Source: Microbacterium trichothecenolyticum (GTDB lineage: Bacteria; Actinomycetota; Actinomycetes; Actinomycetales; Microbacteriaceae). Taken from it: 64,000 nt of DNA. The DNA lies in the NCBI RefSeq assembly GCF_000956465.1, contig NZ_JYJA01000040.1:273773-337772 (forward strand), given 5' to 3'. The notes under the pieces were generated by a model. That model saw nothing but the letters and a program-made list of their open reading frames with translations. It made no database searches and had not been told where the DNA came from. This document shows positions 16,676 to 24,511 of this stretch, piece after piece. Positions within the stretch are counted from its first letter, which is position 1; every line of letters starts with the position of its first letter. The translations under genes and the position numbers were made by a program.

Positions 16676-18292
16676 TTACTCGGCGATCCAGGCGTCGTAG
16701 AAGTCCAGGCGGCTGGACGCCTCGAAGCCGAGACCCTGCACCTTCGACGCGGCAGTGATCGTGGTCGACAGCTGGTAGATCGGGATCGAGTAGCCGCCGG
16801 TGACGAGCAGCTCCGCGGCCTCGTCGACGACCTTCTGGCGCTCGGCCGGGTCGATGATGGCGGCCTGCTCGTCGAGAAGCTCGTCGATCTCCGCGGGCTC
16901 GGTGCGCTTCGTGGCGTTGTTGGTGCCGGTGACCGAGAACACCGTGCGCAGCACGTCGGGATCGGCCCGCGTCAGGTTGCCGTACGAGAAGTCGTACGTG
17001 CCGTCGGCGTTCGCGGCCTGCACGTCGGCGATGCTCGCGAAGGTCAGCTGCAGGTCGACGCCGATCTGGCGCAGCTGCTGCTGCACGAGTTCGAGCACCT
17101 CCTTGGGCGACTGCCAGTAGGTGACGTGGAAGCTGAGCTTCTCGCCGTCCTTCTCACGGATGCCGTCATCGCCCTCGGTCCAGCCCGAGTCCTCGAGCAG
17201 CTCGGCGGCCGCCTTCGGGTCGTACTCGAGCACGTCGCTCAGGTCGGTGAAGTACGGCGTCGACGAGGCGAGCGGCGACACGGCCGGCAGGTCGTCGGGG
17301 CCGAGCAGCGTCGACGTGATCTGCTCACGGTCGATGCCCTTCTGGATCGCGAGGCGCACGTTCTCGTCGGCGAGCTTCTCGGTCGACTGGTTCGCGTACA
17401 GGTTGTAGACCGAGCCGGGGTTGGCGCGGTTGAGCGACCAGAAGCCGTCGCCCTCGAAGAGCACGGCGTCCGCCGTCGCGATGCCCGTGGTCGCGTCGAT
17501 CTGACCCGACTGCAGGCTGCCGGTGCGGTTGCCCGACTCGGGGACGACCTTGTACGTGATCGTGTCGAGGTACGCCTCGCCGGTGTGCCCGGCGGTGGAC
17601 GGGCCCCACTCGTAGCCCTCGCGGCGCTCGAGCACGGCGCCCTCGTTGGGCGTGTAGCTCTGCACCGAGAACGGACCCGAGCCGATGAAGTCGCCGAGGC
17701 AGCGATCCGCCTGGCTCACCGCCGCGGTGGCGGGTGACAGCAGACCCAGCGAGAACGTGGAGGTCGCCTGCAGGAACTGCGCGCTCGGCTCCGAGAAGTT
17801 GACGATGACCGTGTGCTCGTCGGGCACCTCGATGCTCTCGAGGTCGGCGAGGTACGACGAGCCGAGGCTCGCCTTCGCGCCCAGCGCCTGGATGGCCTCG
17901 AAATTCGTCTTGACGGATGCCGCGTCGATGGGTTCGCCGTCGGCGTACGTGGGGCCGTCCTGCAGCGTGAAGGTGAAGCTCGTGGCGTCGTCGTTCACCT
18001 CGTAGTCGGTGGCCAGCCACGGCAGGATCTCGCCGGTCTCGGGGTCCTGGATCGTCAGCGACGCGACGGTCTGACGCGCGATCGCGATCGCGTCGTTGTT
18101 GCCGACCTGCTGCGGGTCGATGCACTGGCTGTCGACCGAGATCGCGAAGGTCAGGTTGCCGCCCGTGACGGGCTCCGCCTCTGCGGATGCGGTGGGGGCG
18201 GGATCGCCGGCGCCGGTCGCGCACGCGGTGAGCGCGAGCGCGACCACGCCGATCGCCGCAAGCGCGGCGGTACGGGGTCGGGTGAACGACAT
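16676..18292 (-). CDS. ABC transporter substrate-binding lipoprotein, peptide/nickel family (SBP_bac_5)
   Basis: A 538-residue extracellular binding protein. The signal peptide ends in a lipobox LTAC with Cys at residue 24, so the mature protein is a lipoprotein on the outer face of the membrane. Family features include GGNLTFAIS at the mature start, LTIQDPETGEILPWLATDYEVND, and FTLQDGPTYADGEPIDAASVK. GGAGA precedes the ATG at 18292. It starts the transporter part of the locus, and an array of palindromes lies 83-147 bp before its start codon, pointing to local regulation. The ligand is unknown; the flanking monooxygenases suggest a modified or sulfur-containing amino acid rather than ordinary peptides. 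Confidence 0.92.
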   Translation of the reverse strand: MSFTRPRTAALAAIGVVALALTACATGAGDPAPTASAEAEPVTGGNLTFAISVDSQCIDPQQVGNNDAIAIARQTVASLTIQDPETGEILPWLATDYEVNDDATSFTFTLQDGPTYADGEPIDAASVKTNFEAIQALGAKASLGSSYLADLESIEVPDEHTVIVNFSEPSAQFLQATSTFSLGLLSPATAAVSQADRCLGDFIGSGPFSVQSYTPNEGAVLERREGYEWGPSTAGHTGEAYLDTITYKVVPESGNRTGSLQSGQIDATTGIATADAVLFEGDGFWSLNRANPGSVYNLYANQSTEKLADENVRLAIQKGIDREQITSTLLGPDDLPAVSPLASSTPYFTDLSDVLEYDPKAAAELLEDSGWTEGDDGIREKDGEKLSFHVTYWQSPKEVLELVQQQLRQIGVDLQLTFASIADVQAANADGTYDFSYGNLTRADPDVLRTVFSVTGTNNATKRTEPAEIDELLDEQAAIIDPAERQKVVDEAAELLVTGGYSIPIYQLSTTITAASKVQGLGFEASSRLDFYDAWIAE

Positions 18293-18374
18293 GGGGTCTC
18301 CAGAAGCTGTGGCGGGCGAGCCCCGGCGGACATGCCGGGCTCGTGGCTTCAGCGTCCCCGAGAGGTCGTGCTGG

Positions 18375-18439
18375 CCCCGATCGGGGATGTCACGCGGCGT
18401 GAATGACGGTCGCGCACCGTCACGCGCCGTCATCCGGCG
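18375..18439. promoter_or_regulatory. Array of four operator-like palindromes upstream of the binding-protein gene
   Basis: Four inverted repeats follow closely: CCCCGATCGGGG (18375-18386), TCACGCGGCGTGA (18390-18402), TGACGGT-CGCGC-ACCGTCA (18404-18422) and CGCCG-TCATC-CGGCG (18425-18439). They lie between the hairpin that ends the upstream gene and the transporter operon. Such clustering is typical of transcription-factor sites; no adjacent regulator gene is present to name the factor. Confidence 0.55.
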
Positions 18440-18443
18440 TCAT

Positions 18444-18504
18444 GTTCCGCAGTCACTTCGTGCGGGTCCCGCGACCTATCCGCGACCCGAAGTGACTGCG
18501 GAAC
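18444..18504. terminator. 17-bp perfect inverted repeat, terminator-like; member of the CCGCAGTCACTTCG hairpin family
   Basis: Arms GTTCCGCAGTCACTTCG (18444-18460) and its exact complement (18488-18504) enclose 27 bases. It begins 48 bases past the stop of the FAD/NAD(P)-binding gene and could end that operon. Two related hairpins occur at 63854-63986. Confidence 0.65.
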
Positions 18505-18551
18505 AGAGGGGGAGCAGCGGCGGGAGGGCGGAGCCGGGGCCGGGACGCGGG

Positions 18552-20435
18552 CTACGGCGCGACGGGCACCGCGACGCCGAGCCGGGCAGAGATCGCGCCG
18601 GCGACGACGTCGGTCTGCCGGAGCGACAGGGAGTTCGCCGCGGGGCGCGTGAAGGCGCCGGCCTCGGTCTGCGACGTGAACGGGCCGATCGCGAACAGCG
18701 TGGCGTGCGGCACGCCGTCGGGGAGCAGCACACGTCCGTCGTCCGTCACCCGCACGCGTCCGAGCGAGCCCGAGTACTCGGCATCCGTCACGTGCAGCAC
18801 GCTGCCGTGCACGGTCGCGAGCTCGCGCAGCGCGACGTTCGTGCTGAGTTCCGCGTCGGCGGCCGGCAGCCACGCGTCGACGAGGGCGCCGGCGACCGTC
18901 TCGCCCGGCACACGGGGACTGGATGCTGCGAACCCGCGCGGCGCGACGACCACCTCCACGTCGGGCCCGAGGAAGCGCACCACCCCGGCATCGGCCAGCG
19001 CGAGCAGCTCCTCCAGCCGGTGCGGGGGCGGACCGCTCGCGAGGTAGCTGAAGAAGGTGTGCCAGCGGACGGGCAGCGTGTAGGCGCGGGATCGCGCCGT
19101 GAAGCGCTCCTTGGGGATCTCCGACAGTGCCATGAACGACAGCAGAGCGGCGATGAACACGCCCTGTGCGGGGCTCCGCTCCTGCGTCGTGCGCAGGTCG
19201 AGGTCGTCGGCGATGTGGGCGCGCACGCGGCGCTGCACGTCGTCGGCGTCGGCGAACTCGGCATCCGCGAACGGCCGGTCGAACGAGGCCACGTCGAACC
19301 GGTCGAGCGGATCGGGCACCACCGCGGCGATCGCGTCGCCGAGCGCGGGGTCGTCCCGCGCGTGGGCGTGCAGCACCGGTTGGAACTCGTCCCACGTGGC
19401 CGACACCCGCTGCGGATGCCCGGTGAAGAGCTCGCGGTAATGCCCGTGCAGCAGCTCGGCGGCGACCAGGGGCCATACGTCGCGGTCGAAGTCGATCGGC
19501 CGGCCCGTGTCGACGAGCGCGGCGATCGCGTCCGGCGTCAGCACGTCCCGCTGCGGCGGATCGCCCTGCAGCGTGGAGGTCACCTTCGACCGGTACGGCA
19601 CGCCGCGGCGCGAACCGAGGTGGAGGCGCGGCTCCTGCCCAGACGGCAGATACCGAAGCGCGCCATCGGCATCGCGTTCGAACCGGCCGCCGCGCCCCTG
19701 GGTGAGGAGCACGACGAGGTCGACAGCCGCGAGGCCCATGCCCCGCACGATCACGTCGGCACCCGCGGCCAGCGCGGAGAGGTCGGCGTCCGCGGTGAAC
19801 GCCGGGCCCACGTAGACGAGTCCTTCTCGCGCCGCGGTTGCCGTGACCGCTGCCGACGCCGGGTCGGGCTCGCGCTCGGTGTGACCGAGGCAGTAGGCGA
19901 CAGCATCCGTCTCGATCACTCGACCGCTCGCGAGCGAAACGGCGTGCTGTCCTGACGACGACGTCCGCACCGACGTCACCTCGTCGATATGGAGCCGGAT
20001 CCTCACGCCCTCCGGCGCGCTCGCCGCGGTGCGGCGGAAGAACCAGTCGAGGTAGTGGCTGTGCAGGCGCCGCGTGGGAAAGCCTTCGGGGGTGAGTGCC
20101 CGCGCCTCGGCCTCCGACAGCTCGTCGAGGTCGACGTCTGGGAGTTCGCCCGCGCGCCACAGGTCCAGCCACTCGCTGAGCGAGGGGCCGGGACGCACCG
20201 GCCCCTCGATCGTGCAGCTGTCGTCCGTGAACACGGTGACGTCGCGGGTCATCGAGTTGAGCTTCAGCAGCGGCGACTGCGCGTGGCGCCAGATGCGGCC
20301 GGCGCCGGGGGGATGCGGGTCGACGAGGTCGATGTCGAGCAGGGTGTGCCCGTCCGCGCGCGCCAGCACGCGTTCGAGGAGCATGATCGCCCGGGGGCCG
20401 GCTCCGACGAACAGCAGGCGCGCGCGGCCCGTCAT
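18552..20435 (-). CDS. FAD/NAD(P)-binding protein (FAD-NAD(P)-binding domain family)
   Basis: A 627-residue flavoprotein. A dinucleotide-binding loop near the N-terminus reads FVGAGPRAIMLLERVL, followed by the family's DPHPPGAGRIWR segment and a second nucleotide-binding region around DVIVRGMGLAAVDLVVLLTQGRGG; the C-terminus has the ATLFAIGPFTSQ flavin-contact motif. Members of this family are usually found beside monooxygenases or hydroxylases, and their reactions are mostly unassigned. Its ATG overlaps the stop of the NtaA-type monooxygenase (ATGA). It might supply reduced flavin or oxidise an amino-acid intermediate; both are inference. Confidence 0.82.
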   Translation of the reverse strand: MTGRARLLFVGAGPRAIMLLERVLARADGHTLLDIDLVDPHPPGAGRIWRHAQSPLLKLNSMTRDVTVFTDDSCTIEGPVRPGPSLSEWLDLWRAGELPDVDLDELSEAEARALTPEGFPTRRLHSHYLDWFFRRTAASAPEGVRIRLHIDEVTSVRTSSSGQHAVSLASGRVIETDAVAYCLGHTEREPDPASAAVTATAAREGLVYVGPAFTADADLSALAAGADVIVRGMGLAAVDLVVLLTQGRGGRFERDADGALRYLPSGQEPRLHLGSRRGVPYRSKVTSTLQGDPPQRDVLTPDAIAALVDTGRPIDFDRDVWPLVAAELLHGHYRELFTGHPQRVSATWDEFQPVLHAHARDDPALGDAIAAVVPDPLDRFDVASFDRPFADAEFADADDVQRRVRAHIADDLDLRTTQERSPAQGVFIAALLSFMALSEIPKERFTARSRAYTLPVRWHTFFSYLASGPPPHRLEELLALADAGVVRFLGPDVEVVVAPRGFAASSPRVPGETVAGALVDAWLPAADAELSTNVALRELATVHGSVLHVTDAEYSGSLGRVRVTDDGRVLLPDGVPHATLFAIGPFTSQTEAGAFTRPAANSLSLRQTDVVAGAISARLGVAVPVAP

Positions 20436-21793
20436 CGTGCCGCGAGCGCCGGCGCCAGGCGCGGGGCGGGCAGTCCCAGCAGGTCGCGGAGGGTGGCGCC
20501 CTCCTCGTAAGACCGCCGGTACGAGCCGCGCTCCTGCAGCAGCGGGACGACGCGCTCGGCGAACTCGTCGAGCCCGTGCGGCGTCAGGTGCCCGACGACG
20601 GTGAACCCGTCCGTCGCGCGCTCCTGCACGTAGCGGTCGATCTCGGCGGCGATGCGCTCCGGCGTGCCCACGAACGTCGGGGTGGCTGTGAGGCGGATGA
20701 CGGTCTCACGGATGCTGAGCCCCTCCGTCTCCGACAACTCCCGCAGCTTCGCGATCCGCGCCCGCACCGCCGCGTGCCGGTTCGCCCAGCCGCGCGCCGT
20801 CTCGTTCCCGGTGTCGGGATCGACGTCGGGAAGCGGACCGTCGGGGTCGTAGCCGGACAGGTCGCGACCCCACACCTGCTCGACATAGGTGAGGGCGACC
20901 TCGGGCCGCACCTGCTGCAGCGCGACCTCGCGGGCGCGCTCGTGGGCGTCTGCATCGGTGTCGCCGATGGAGAAGGTCGCCGCCGGGAGGATCTTGAGGG
21001 AGTCCTCCTCGCGTCCGTAGCCGGCGAGCCGGCCCTTGACGTCGTCGTAGAACGAGCGGGCGTCATCGAAGCCGGTATGCAGGGAGAAGATCACCTCGGC
21101 ATGCTCGGCGCCGAACGTGCGCCCGTCGGCCGAGTCGCCGGCCTGCACGATCACGGGGCGCCCCTGCGGAGAGCGGGGCACGTCGAACAGCGCGTCGACG
21201 TCGAACTGCGGGCCCGTGTGGCGCACGCGCGCGGGAACGCCGTCGTCGAGGAAGACGCCGGCTGCGGCATCCGCCCGCACGTCGCCCTCGGGCCACGAGT
21301 CCCACAGTTCCTTCGCGAGTGCAGCGAACTCGCGGGCGCGCTCGTACCGGTCGGCGTGGTCGAGGTACCCGCCGCGCCGGAAGTTCGCGCCGTGGAAGGC
21401 GTCGGAGCTCGTGACCGCATTCCAGCCGGCGCGGCCCCCCGACAGGTGGTCGAGGGTCGCGAGCTCGCGCGCCAGCTCGTAGGGCTCGTTGAACGTCGTG
21501 TTGAGCGTGCCGACGACGCCGACGTGCTCGGTGATCGCGGCGACGGCGGCGAGGATCGACAGCGTGTTCGGGCGGCCCAGCACGTCGAGTTCGTGGATGC
21601 GGCCCTTGTGCTCGCGAAGGCGGAGGCCCTCAGCGAGGAAGACGTAGTCGAACAACCCGCGCTCGGCCGTCGCGGCGAAGTGCTCGAACGACGAGAAATC
21701 GATCTGGCTGCCGGCCGCGGGGTCGGTCCATACGGTGGTGCTGTTGACGCCGGGGAAGTGCGCGGCGAGGTGGATCTGACGGGGGCGGCTCAC
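20432..21793 (-). CDS. NtaA/SnaA/DszA-family FMN-dependent monooxygenase
   Basis: A 453-residue two-component flavin monooxygenase. Hallmarks are IHLAAHFPGVNSTTVWTDP at the N-terminus, FAATAERGLFDYVFLAEG, RELATLDHLSGGRAGWNAVTS, and RSPQGRPVIVQAGDS. The family includes nitrilotriacetate, dibenzothiophene-sulfone and dimethyl-sulfide monooxygenases and Bacillus YtnJ of the S-alkyl-cysteine salvage operon. It uses FMNH2 delivered by a separate reductase. The start is GTG at 21793, overlapping the upstream stop (GTGA). Together with three more LLM genes in the locus it suggests stepwise oxidation of a thioether or N-acyl thioether. Confidence 0.92.
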   Translation of the reverse strand: MSRPRQIHLAAHFPGVNSTTVWTDPAAGSQIDFSSFEHFAATAERGLFDYVFLAEGLRLREHKGRIHELDVLGRPNTLSILAAVAAITEHVGVVGTLNTTFNEPYELARELATLDHLSGGRAGWNAVTSSDAFHGANFRRGGYLDHADRYERAREFAALAKELWDSWPEGDVRADAAAGVFLDDGVPARVRHTGPQFDVDALFDVPRSPQGRPVIVQAGDSADGRTFGAEHAEVIFSLHTGFDDARSFYDDVKGRLAGYGREEDSLKILPAATFSIGDTDADAHERAREVALQQVRPEVALTYVEQVWGRDLSGYDPDGPLPDVDPDTGNETARGWANRHAAVRARIAKLRELSETEGLSIRETVIRLTATPTFVGTPERIAAEIDRYVQERATDGFTVVGHLTPHGLDEFAERVVPLLQERGSYRRSYEEGATLRDLLGLPAPRLAPALAAR

Positions 21794-23016
21794 AGCGCGA
21801 ACTCCTCTTCTCGGGCATAGCGGCTCTCAGGACGTGCGAGGTCGAGGCGGGCGCGCAACGAATCCTCGCCGTCATCGGCGCGGAGGGTACCGGTCGAGCG
21901 CAGCAGCGGCACGACCTGCTCGGCGATGGCGACGACGTCGGCGGGCTGGCGTGCGGGCCGCAGGCGCACACCGTGGACGCCCGCGGCGGCGAGATCGCGC
22001 ACCGCGTCGGCGATGTCGCCGGGCGTGCCGACCACGATGCGTGCGTCGGAGGCGAGCGGCTCGCCGTCCCACTCGTCGAGTCGCGCCGCGGCGGCGCGGG
22101 CCGCGGTCTCGGTGTCTTCGATCAGCACGAGCAGGTCGGCGAAGACCCGCAGCGGCTCGTCACCGGTGCGCAGGTCCTCGGCGGCAGCATCCAGCTCTGA
22201 AAGGATGCCGGGCAGCGAGAACCCCGGACGCCCGCCGTCGACGTGGGGTGTGACGAACACGAGGTCGGCGTGCTCCGCGGCGAGCCGGTACGGCACCGTC
22301 TGGTGTGCGAGCACGGTGATCAGCGGGCGACCCTGCGGTGACCGCGGCACGATCGAAGCGCCGGTGATCGAGAAGAACTCGCCCTCGAACTCGATGTTGT
22401 GCACGCGATCGGCGTCGAGGAAGCGGCCGGTCGCGGCATCCCGGATGATCGCGTCGTCCTGCCACGAGTCCCACAGGCGCGACAGCACATCGGCGAACTC
22501 GCCGGCCTCGCGGAAGGCGGCGAGGATCTCGGCCGAGTCCTCGACGCGACCCGACGTGGGGATCGCATCGATGGCGGCCGCGCGGCGGCCGAAGTTGGCC
22601 CGCTCGGCGGCGGAGGCGCCCGCGACCAGCCGCACACCGGCGCGGCCACGGCTGGCGAAGTCGAGCGTCTGGATGCCGGTGGCGACATGGAACGGCTCGG
22701 GATGCGCGGTCGTGACGGTGGGGACCAGGCCGATCCGGCGCGTCAGCGGCGCGACGTACGACGCGATGAGCACGGCGTCGAGGCGGCCGCGCACGCGATC
22801 GCGGCGGAGGCCCTCCACGGACTCGAAGCGGTCGGTGATCGCGAGGGCGTCCTCGATCGTGGCGAGGGCGATGCCGGCGTCGTCGGCCGCGCGCAGCAGG
22901 TCGCGCCAGTAGCGCGGCGACGTCAGCTCGTGCGGGCGGGCCGTGGCTTCGCGCCACGCGGCGGGGTGCCAGCCGGCCCGTTCGAGGGCGATGGCGAGGT
23001 GAACCTGGTCGGTCAC
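21790..23016 (-). CDS. LLM class flavin-dependent oxidoreductase (first gene of the locus)
   Basis: A 408-residue luciferase-like monooxygenase (TGIQTLDFASRGRAGVRLVAGAS, IVPRSPQGRPLITVLAHQT, IVVGTPGDIADAVRDLAAAGVHGVRLRP). The start is GTG at 23016, seven bases after GAAGGAG; an in-frame codon at 23037 is possible but lacks such a site. It heads the minus-strand locus and diverges from purA across 164 bp. It shares the RSPQGRP loop with its neighbour at 20432, so the two may bind related substrates. Confidence 0.9.
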   Translation of the reverse strand: MTDQVHLAIALERAGWHPAAWREATARPHELTSPRYWRDLLRAADDAGIALATIEDALAITDRFESVEGLRRDRVRGRLDAVLIASYVAPLTRRIGLVPTVTTAHPEPFHVATGIQTLDFASRGRAGVRLVAGASAAERANFGRRAAAIDAIPTSGRVEDSAEILAAFREAGEFADVLSRLWDSWQDDAIIRDAATGRFLDADRVHNIEFEGEFFSITGASIVPRSPQGRPLITVLAHQTVPYRLAAEHADLVFVTPHVDGGRPGFSLPGILSELDAAAEDLRTGDEPLRVFADLLVLIEDTETAARAAAARLDEWDGEPLASDARIVVGTPGDIADAVRDLAAAGVHGVRLRPARQPADVVAIAEQVVPLLRSTGTLRADDGEDSLRARLDLARPESRYAREEEFAL

Positions 23017-23140
23017 GGGAATTCTCCTTCTTCGCACGAGGCGATCCGCTGTTCACGATTCCCGCGGGGTCATGCGTGCGTCCAACCCCGGTCGTCATGG
23101 GAGGACTCGCAGCGCCAGAAGGCGTAACGAAGCATCCGGA

Positions 23141-23146
23141 TAGGAT
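23141..23146 (+). promoter_or_regulatory. Possible -10 box TAGGAT of purA
   Basis: TAGGAT lies 40 bases before the purA ATG. No convincing -35 box is seen at 16-18 bases. The transcript would have a short leader carrying the GGGGGAG ribosome site (about 23168-23174). Confidence 0.35.
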
Positions 23147-23180
23147 GGGGTGTAACCGTCCGATAACGGGGGAGTAGCCC

Positions 23181-24467
23181 ATGCCAGGCATCGTGATCGT
23201 CGGAGTCCAGTGGGGAGACGAGGGCAAGGGCAAGGCCACCGATCTCCTGGGTGAGCGCACCGACTGGGTGGTCAAGTTCAACGGCGGCAACAACGCCGGC
23301 CACACGGTCGTGATCGGCGACGAGAAGTACGCGCTGCACCTGCTGCCCTCCGGCATCCTTTCTCCCGGCGTGAACGCCGTGATCGGCAACGGCGTCGTCA
23401 TCGACCTCGAGGTGCTCTTCTACGAGCTCGAGGCGCTGCACGCCCGCGGTCTCGACACCTCGCGCCTGCGCGTGAGCGCGAACGCGCACATCATCACGCA
23501 GTACCACCGCACGCTCGACAAGGTCACCGAGCGCTTCCTCGGCAAGCGCCAGATCGGCACCACCGGTCGCGGCATCGGCCCGGCGTACGCCGACAAGATC
23601 AACCGTGTCGGCATCCGCGTGCAGGACCTCTTCGACGAGAACATCCTGCGTCAGAAGGTCGAGGGTGCCCTCGACCAGAAGAACCACCTGCTGGTGAAGA
23701 TCTTCAACCGCCGTGCGATCACCGCGGATGAGATCGTCGACGACCTGCTGTCGTACGCCGAGCGTCTGCGCCCGATGGTGGCCGACACGTCGCTCCTTCT
23801 GGGCGACGCCCTCGACGCGGGCGACGTGGTCGTCTTCGAGGGCGGCCAGGCGACGATGCTCGACGTCGACCACGGCACCTACCCGTTCGTCACGTCGTCG
23901 TCGGCGACCGCCGGTGGCGCCGCGACCGGCGCGGGCGTCGGGCCCAACCGCCTCGACCGCATCGTCGGCATCGTGAAGGCGTACACGACGCGCGTCGGCT
24001 CGGGGCCGTTCCCGACTGAGCTGTTCGACGAGAACGGCGACTTCCTGCGCTCGCGCGGGTTCGAGTTCGGCACCACGACCGGCCGTCCGCGCCGCGTCGG
24101 CTGGTACGACGCGCCGATCACGCGCTACGCGACCCGCATCAACGGCATCACCGACCTCGTGCTGACCAAGCTCGACATCCTCACCGGCCTCGACCAGATC
24201 CCGGTCTGCGTCGCGTACGACGTCGAGGGTGAGCGGTTCGACGAGGTTCCCGTGAACCAGTCCGACTTCCACCACGCGACGCCGATCCTCGAGTACTTCC
24301 CCGGCTGGAAGCAGGACATCTCGGGCGCCCGCACCTTCGACGAGCTCCCGCGCGAAGCCCAGGAGTATGTCCTCGCGCTCGAGGCGATGAGCGGCACGCG
24401 CATCTCGGTGATCGGCGTGGGCGCGGCTCGCGACGCCGTGATCGTGCGACACGACCTCGTCGACTGA
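23181..24467 (+). CDS. purA: Adenylosuccinate synthase
   Basis: A 428-residue enzyme that joins IMP and aspartate with GTP hydrolysis, the first committed step to AMP. The GTP-binding loop GDEGKGK is at residues 12-18, followed by the FNGGNNAGHTVV IMP-binding loop. Further in are RQIGTTGRGIGPAYADK and FEGGQATMLDVDHGTYPFVTSS, the latter containing the aspartate-binding region. Length and motifs are complete. GGGGGAG lies six bases before the ATG. The gene stands alone, apart from purL at 40373. Confidence 0.97.
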   Translation: MPGIVIVGVQWGDEGKGKATDLLGERTDWVVKFNGGNNAGHTVVIGDEKYALHLLPSGILSPGVNAVIGNGVVIDLEVLFYELEALHARGLDTSRLRVSANAHIITQYHRTLDKVTERFLGKRQIGTTGRGIGPAYADKINRVGIRVQDLFDENILRQKVEGALDQKNHLLVKIFNRRAITADEIVDDLLSYAERLRPMVADTSLLLGDALDAGDVVVFEGGQATMLDVDHGTYPFVTSSSATAGGAATGAGVGPNRLDRIVGIVKAYTTRVGSGPFPTELFDENGDFLRSRGFEFGTTTGRPRRVGWYDAPITRYATRINGITDLVLTKLDILTGLDQIPVCVAYDVEGERFDEVPVNQSDFHHATPILEYFPGWKQDISGARTFDELPREAQEYVLALEAMSGTRISVIGVGAARDAVIVRHDLVD

Positions 24468-24470
24468 CGC

Positions 24471-24500
24471 GTTTCGACTCGCTTCGCCCGCTCAACGACC
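24471..24500 (+). repeat. Short dispersed repeat GTTTCG-type, copy 1
   Basis: The sequence beginning GTTTCGACTCGCTTCGCC just after the purA stop matches, at 20 of the first 23 positions, the minus strand of 52569-52595 at the start of kdpB. It is probably one member of a genome-wide intergenic repeat family. Confidence 0.55.
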
Positions 24501-24511
24501 GAAAGACGCGC

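Noticed and set aside
18096..19955. Plus-strand open frame across the FAD/NAD(P)-binding gene
   Set aside because: Antisense shadow with no recognisable motif; the minus-strand gene has clear domains and coupled start and stop.
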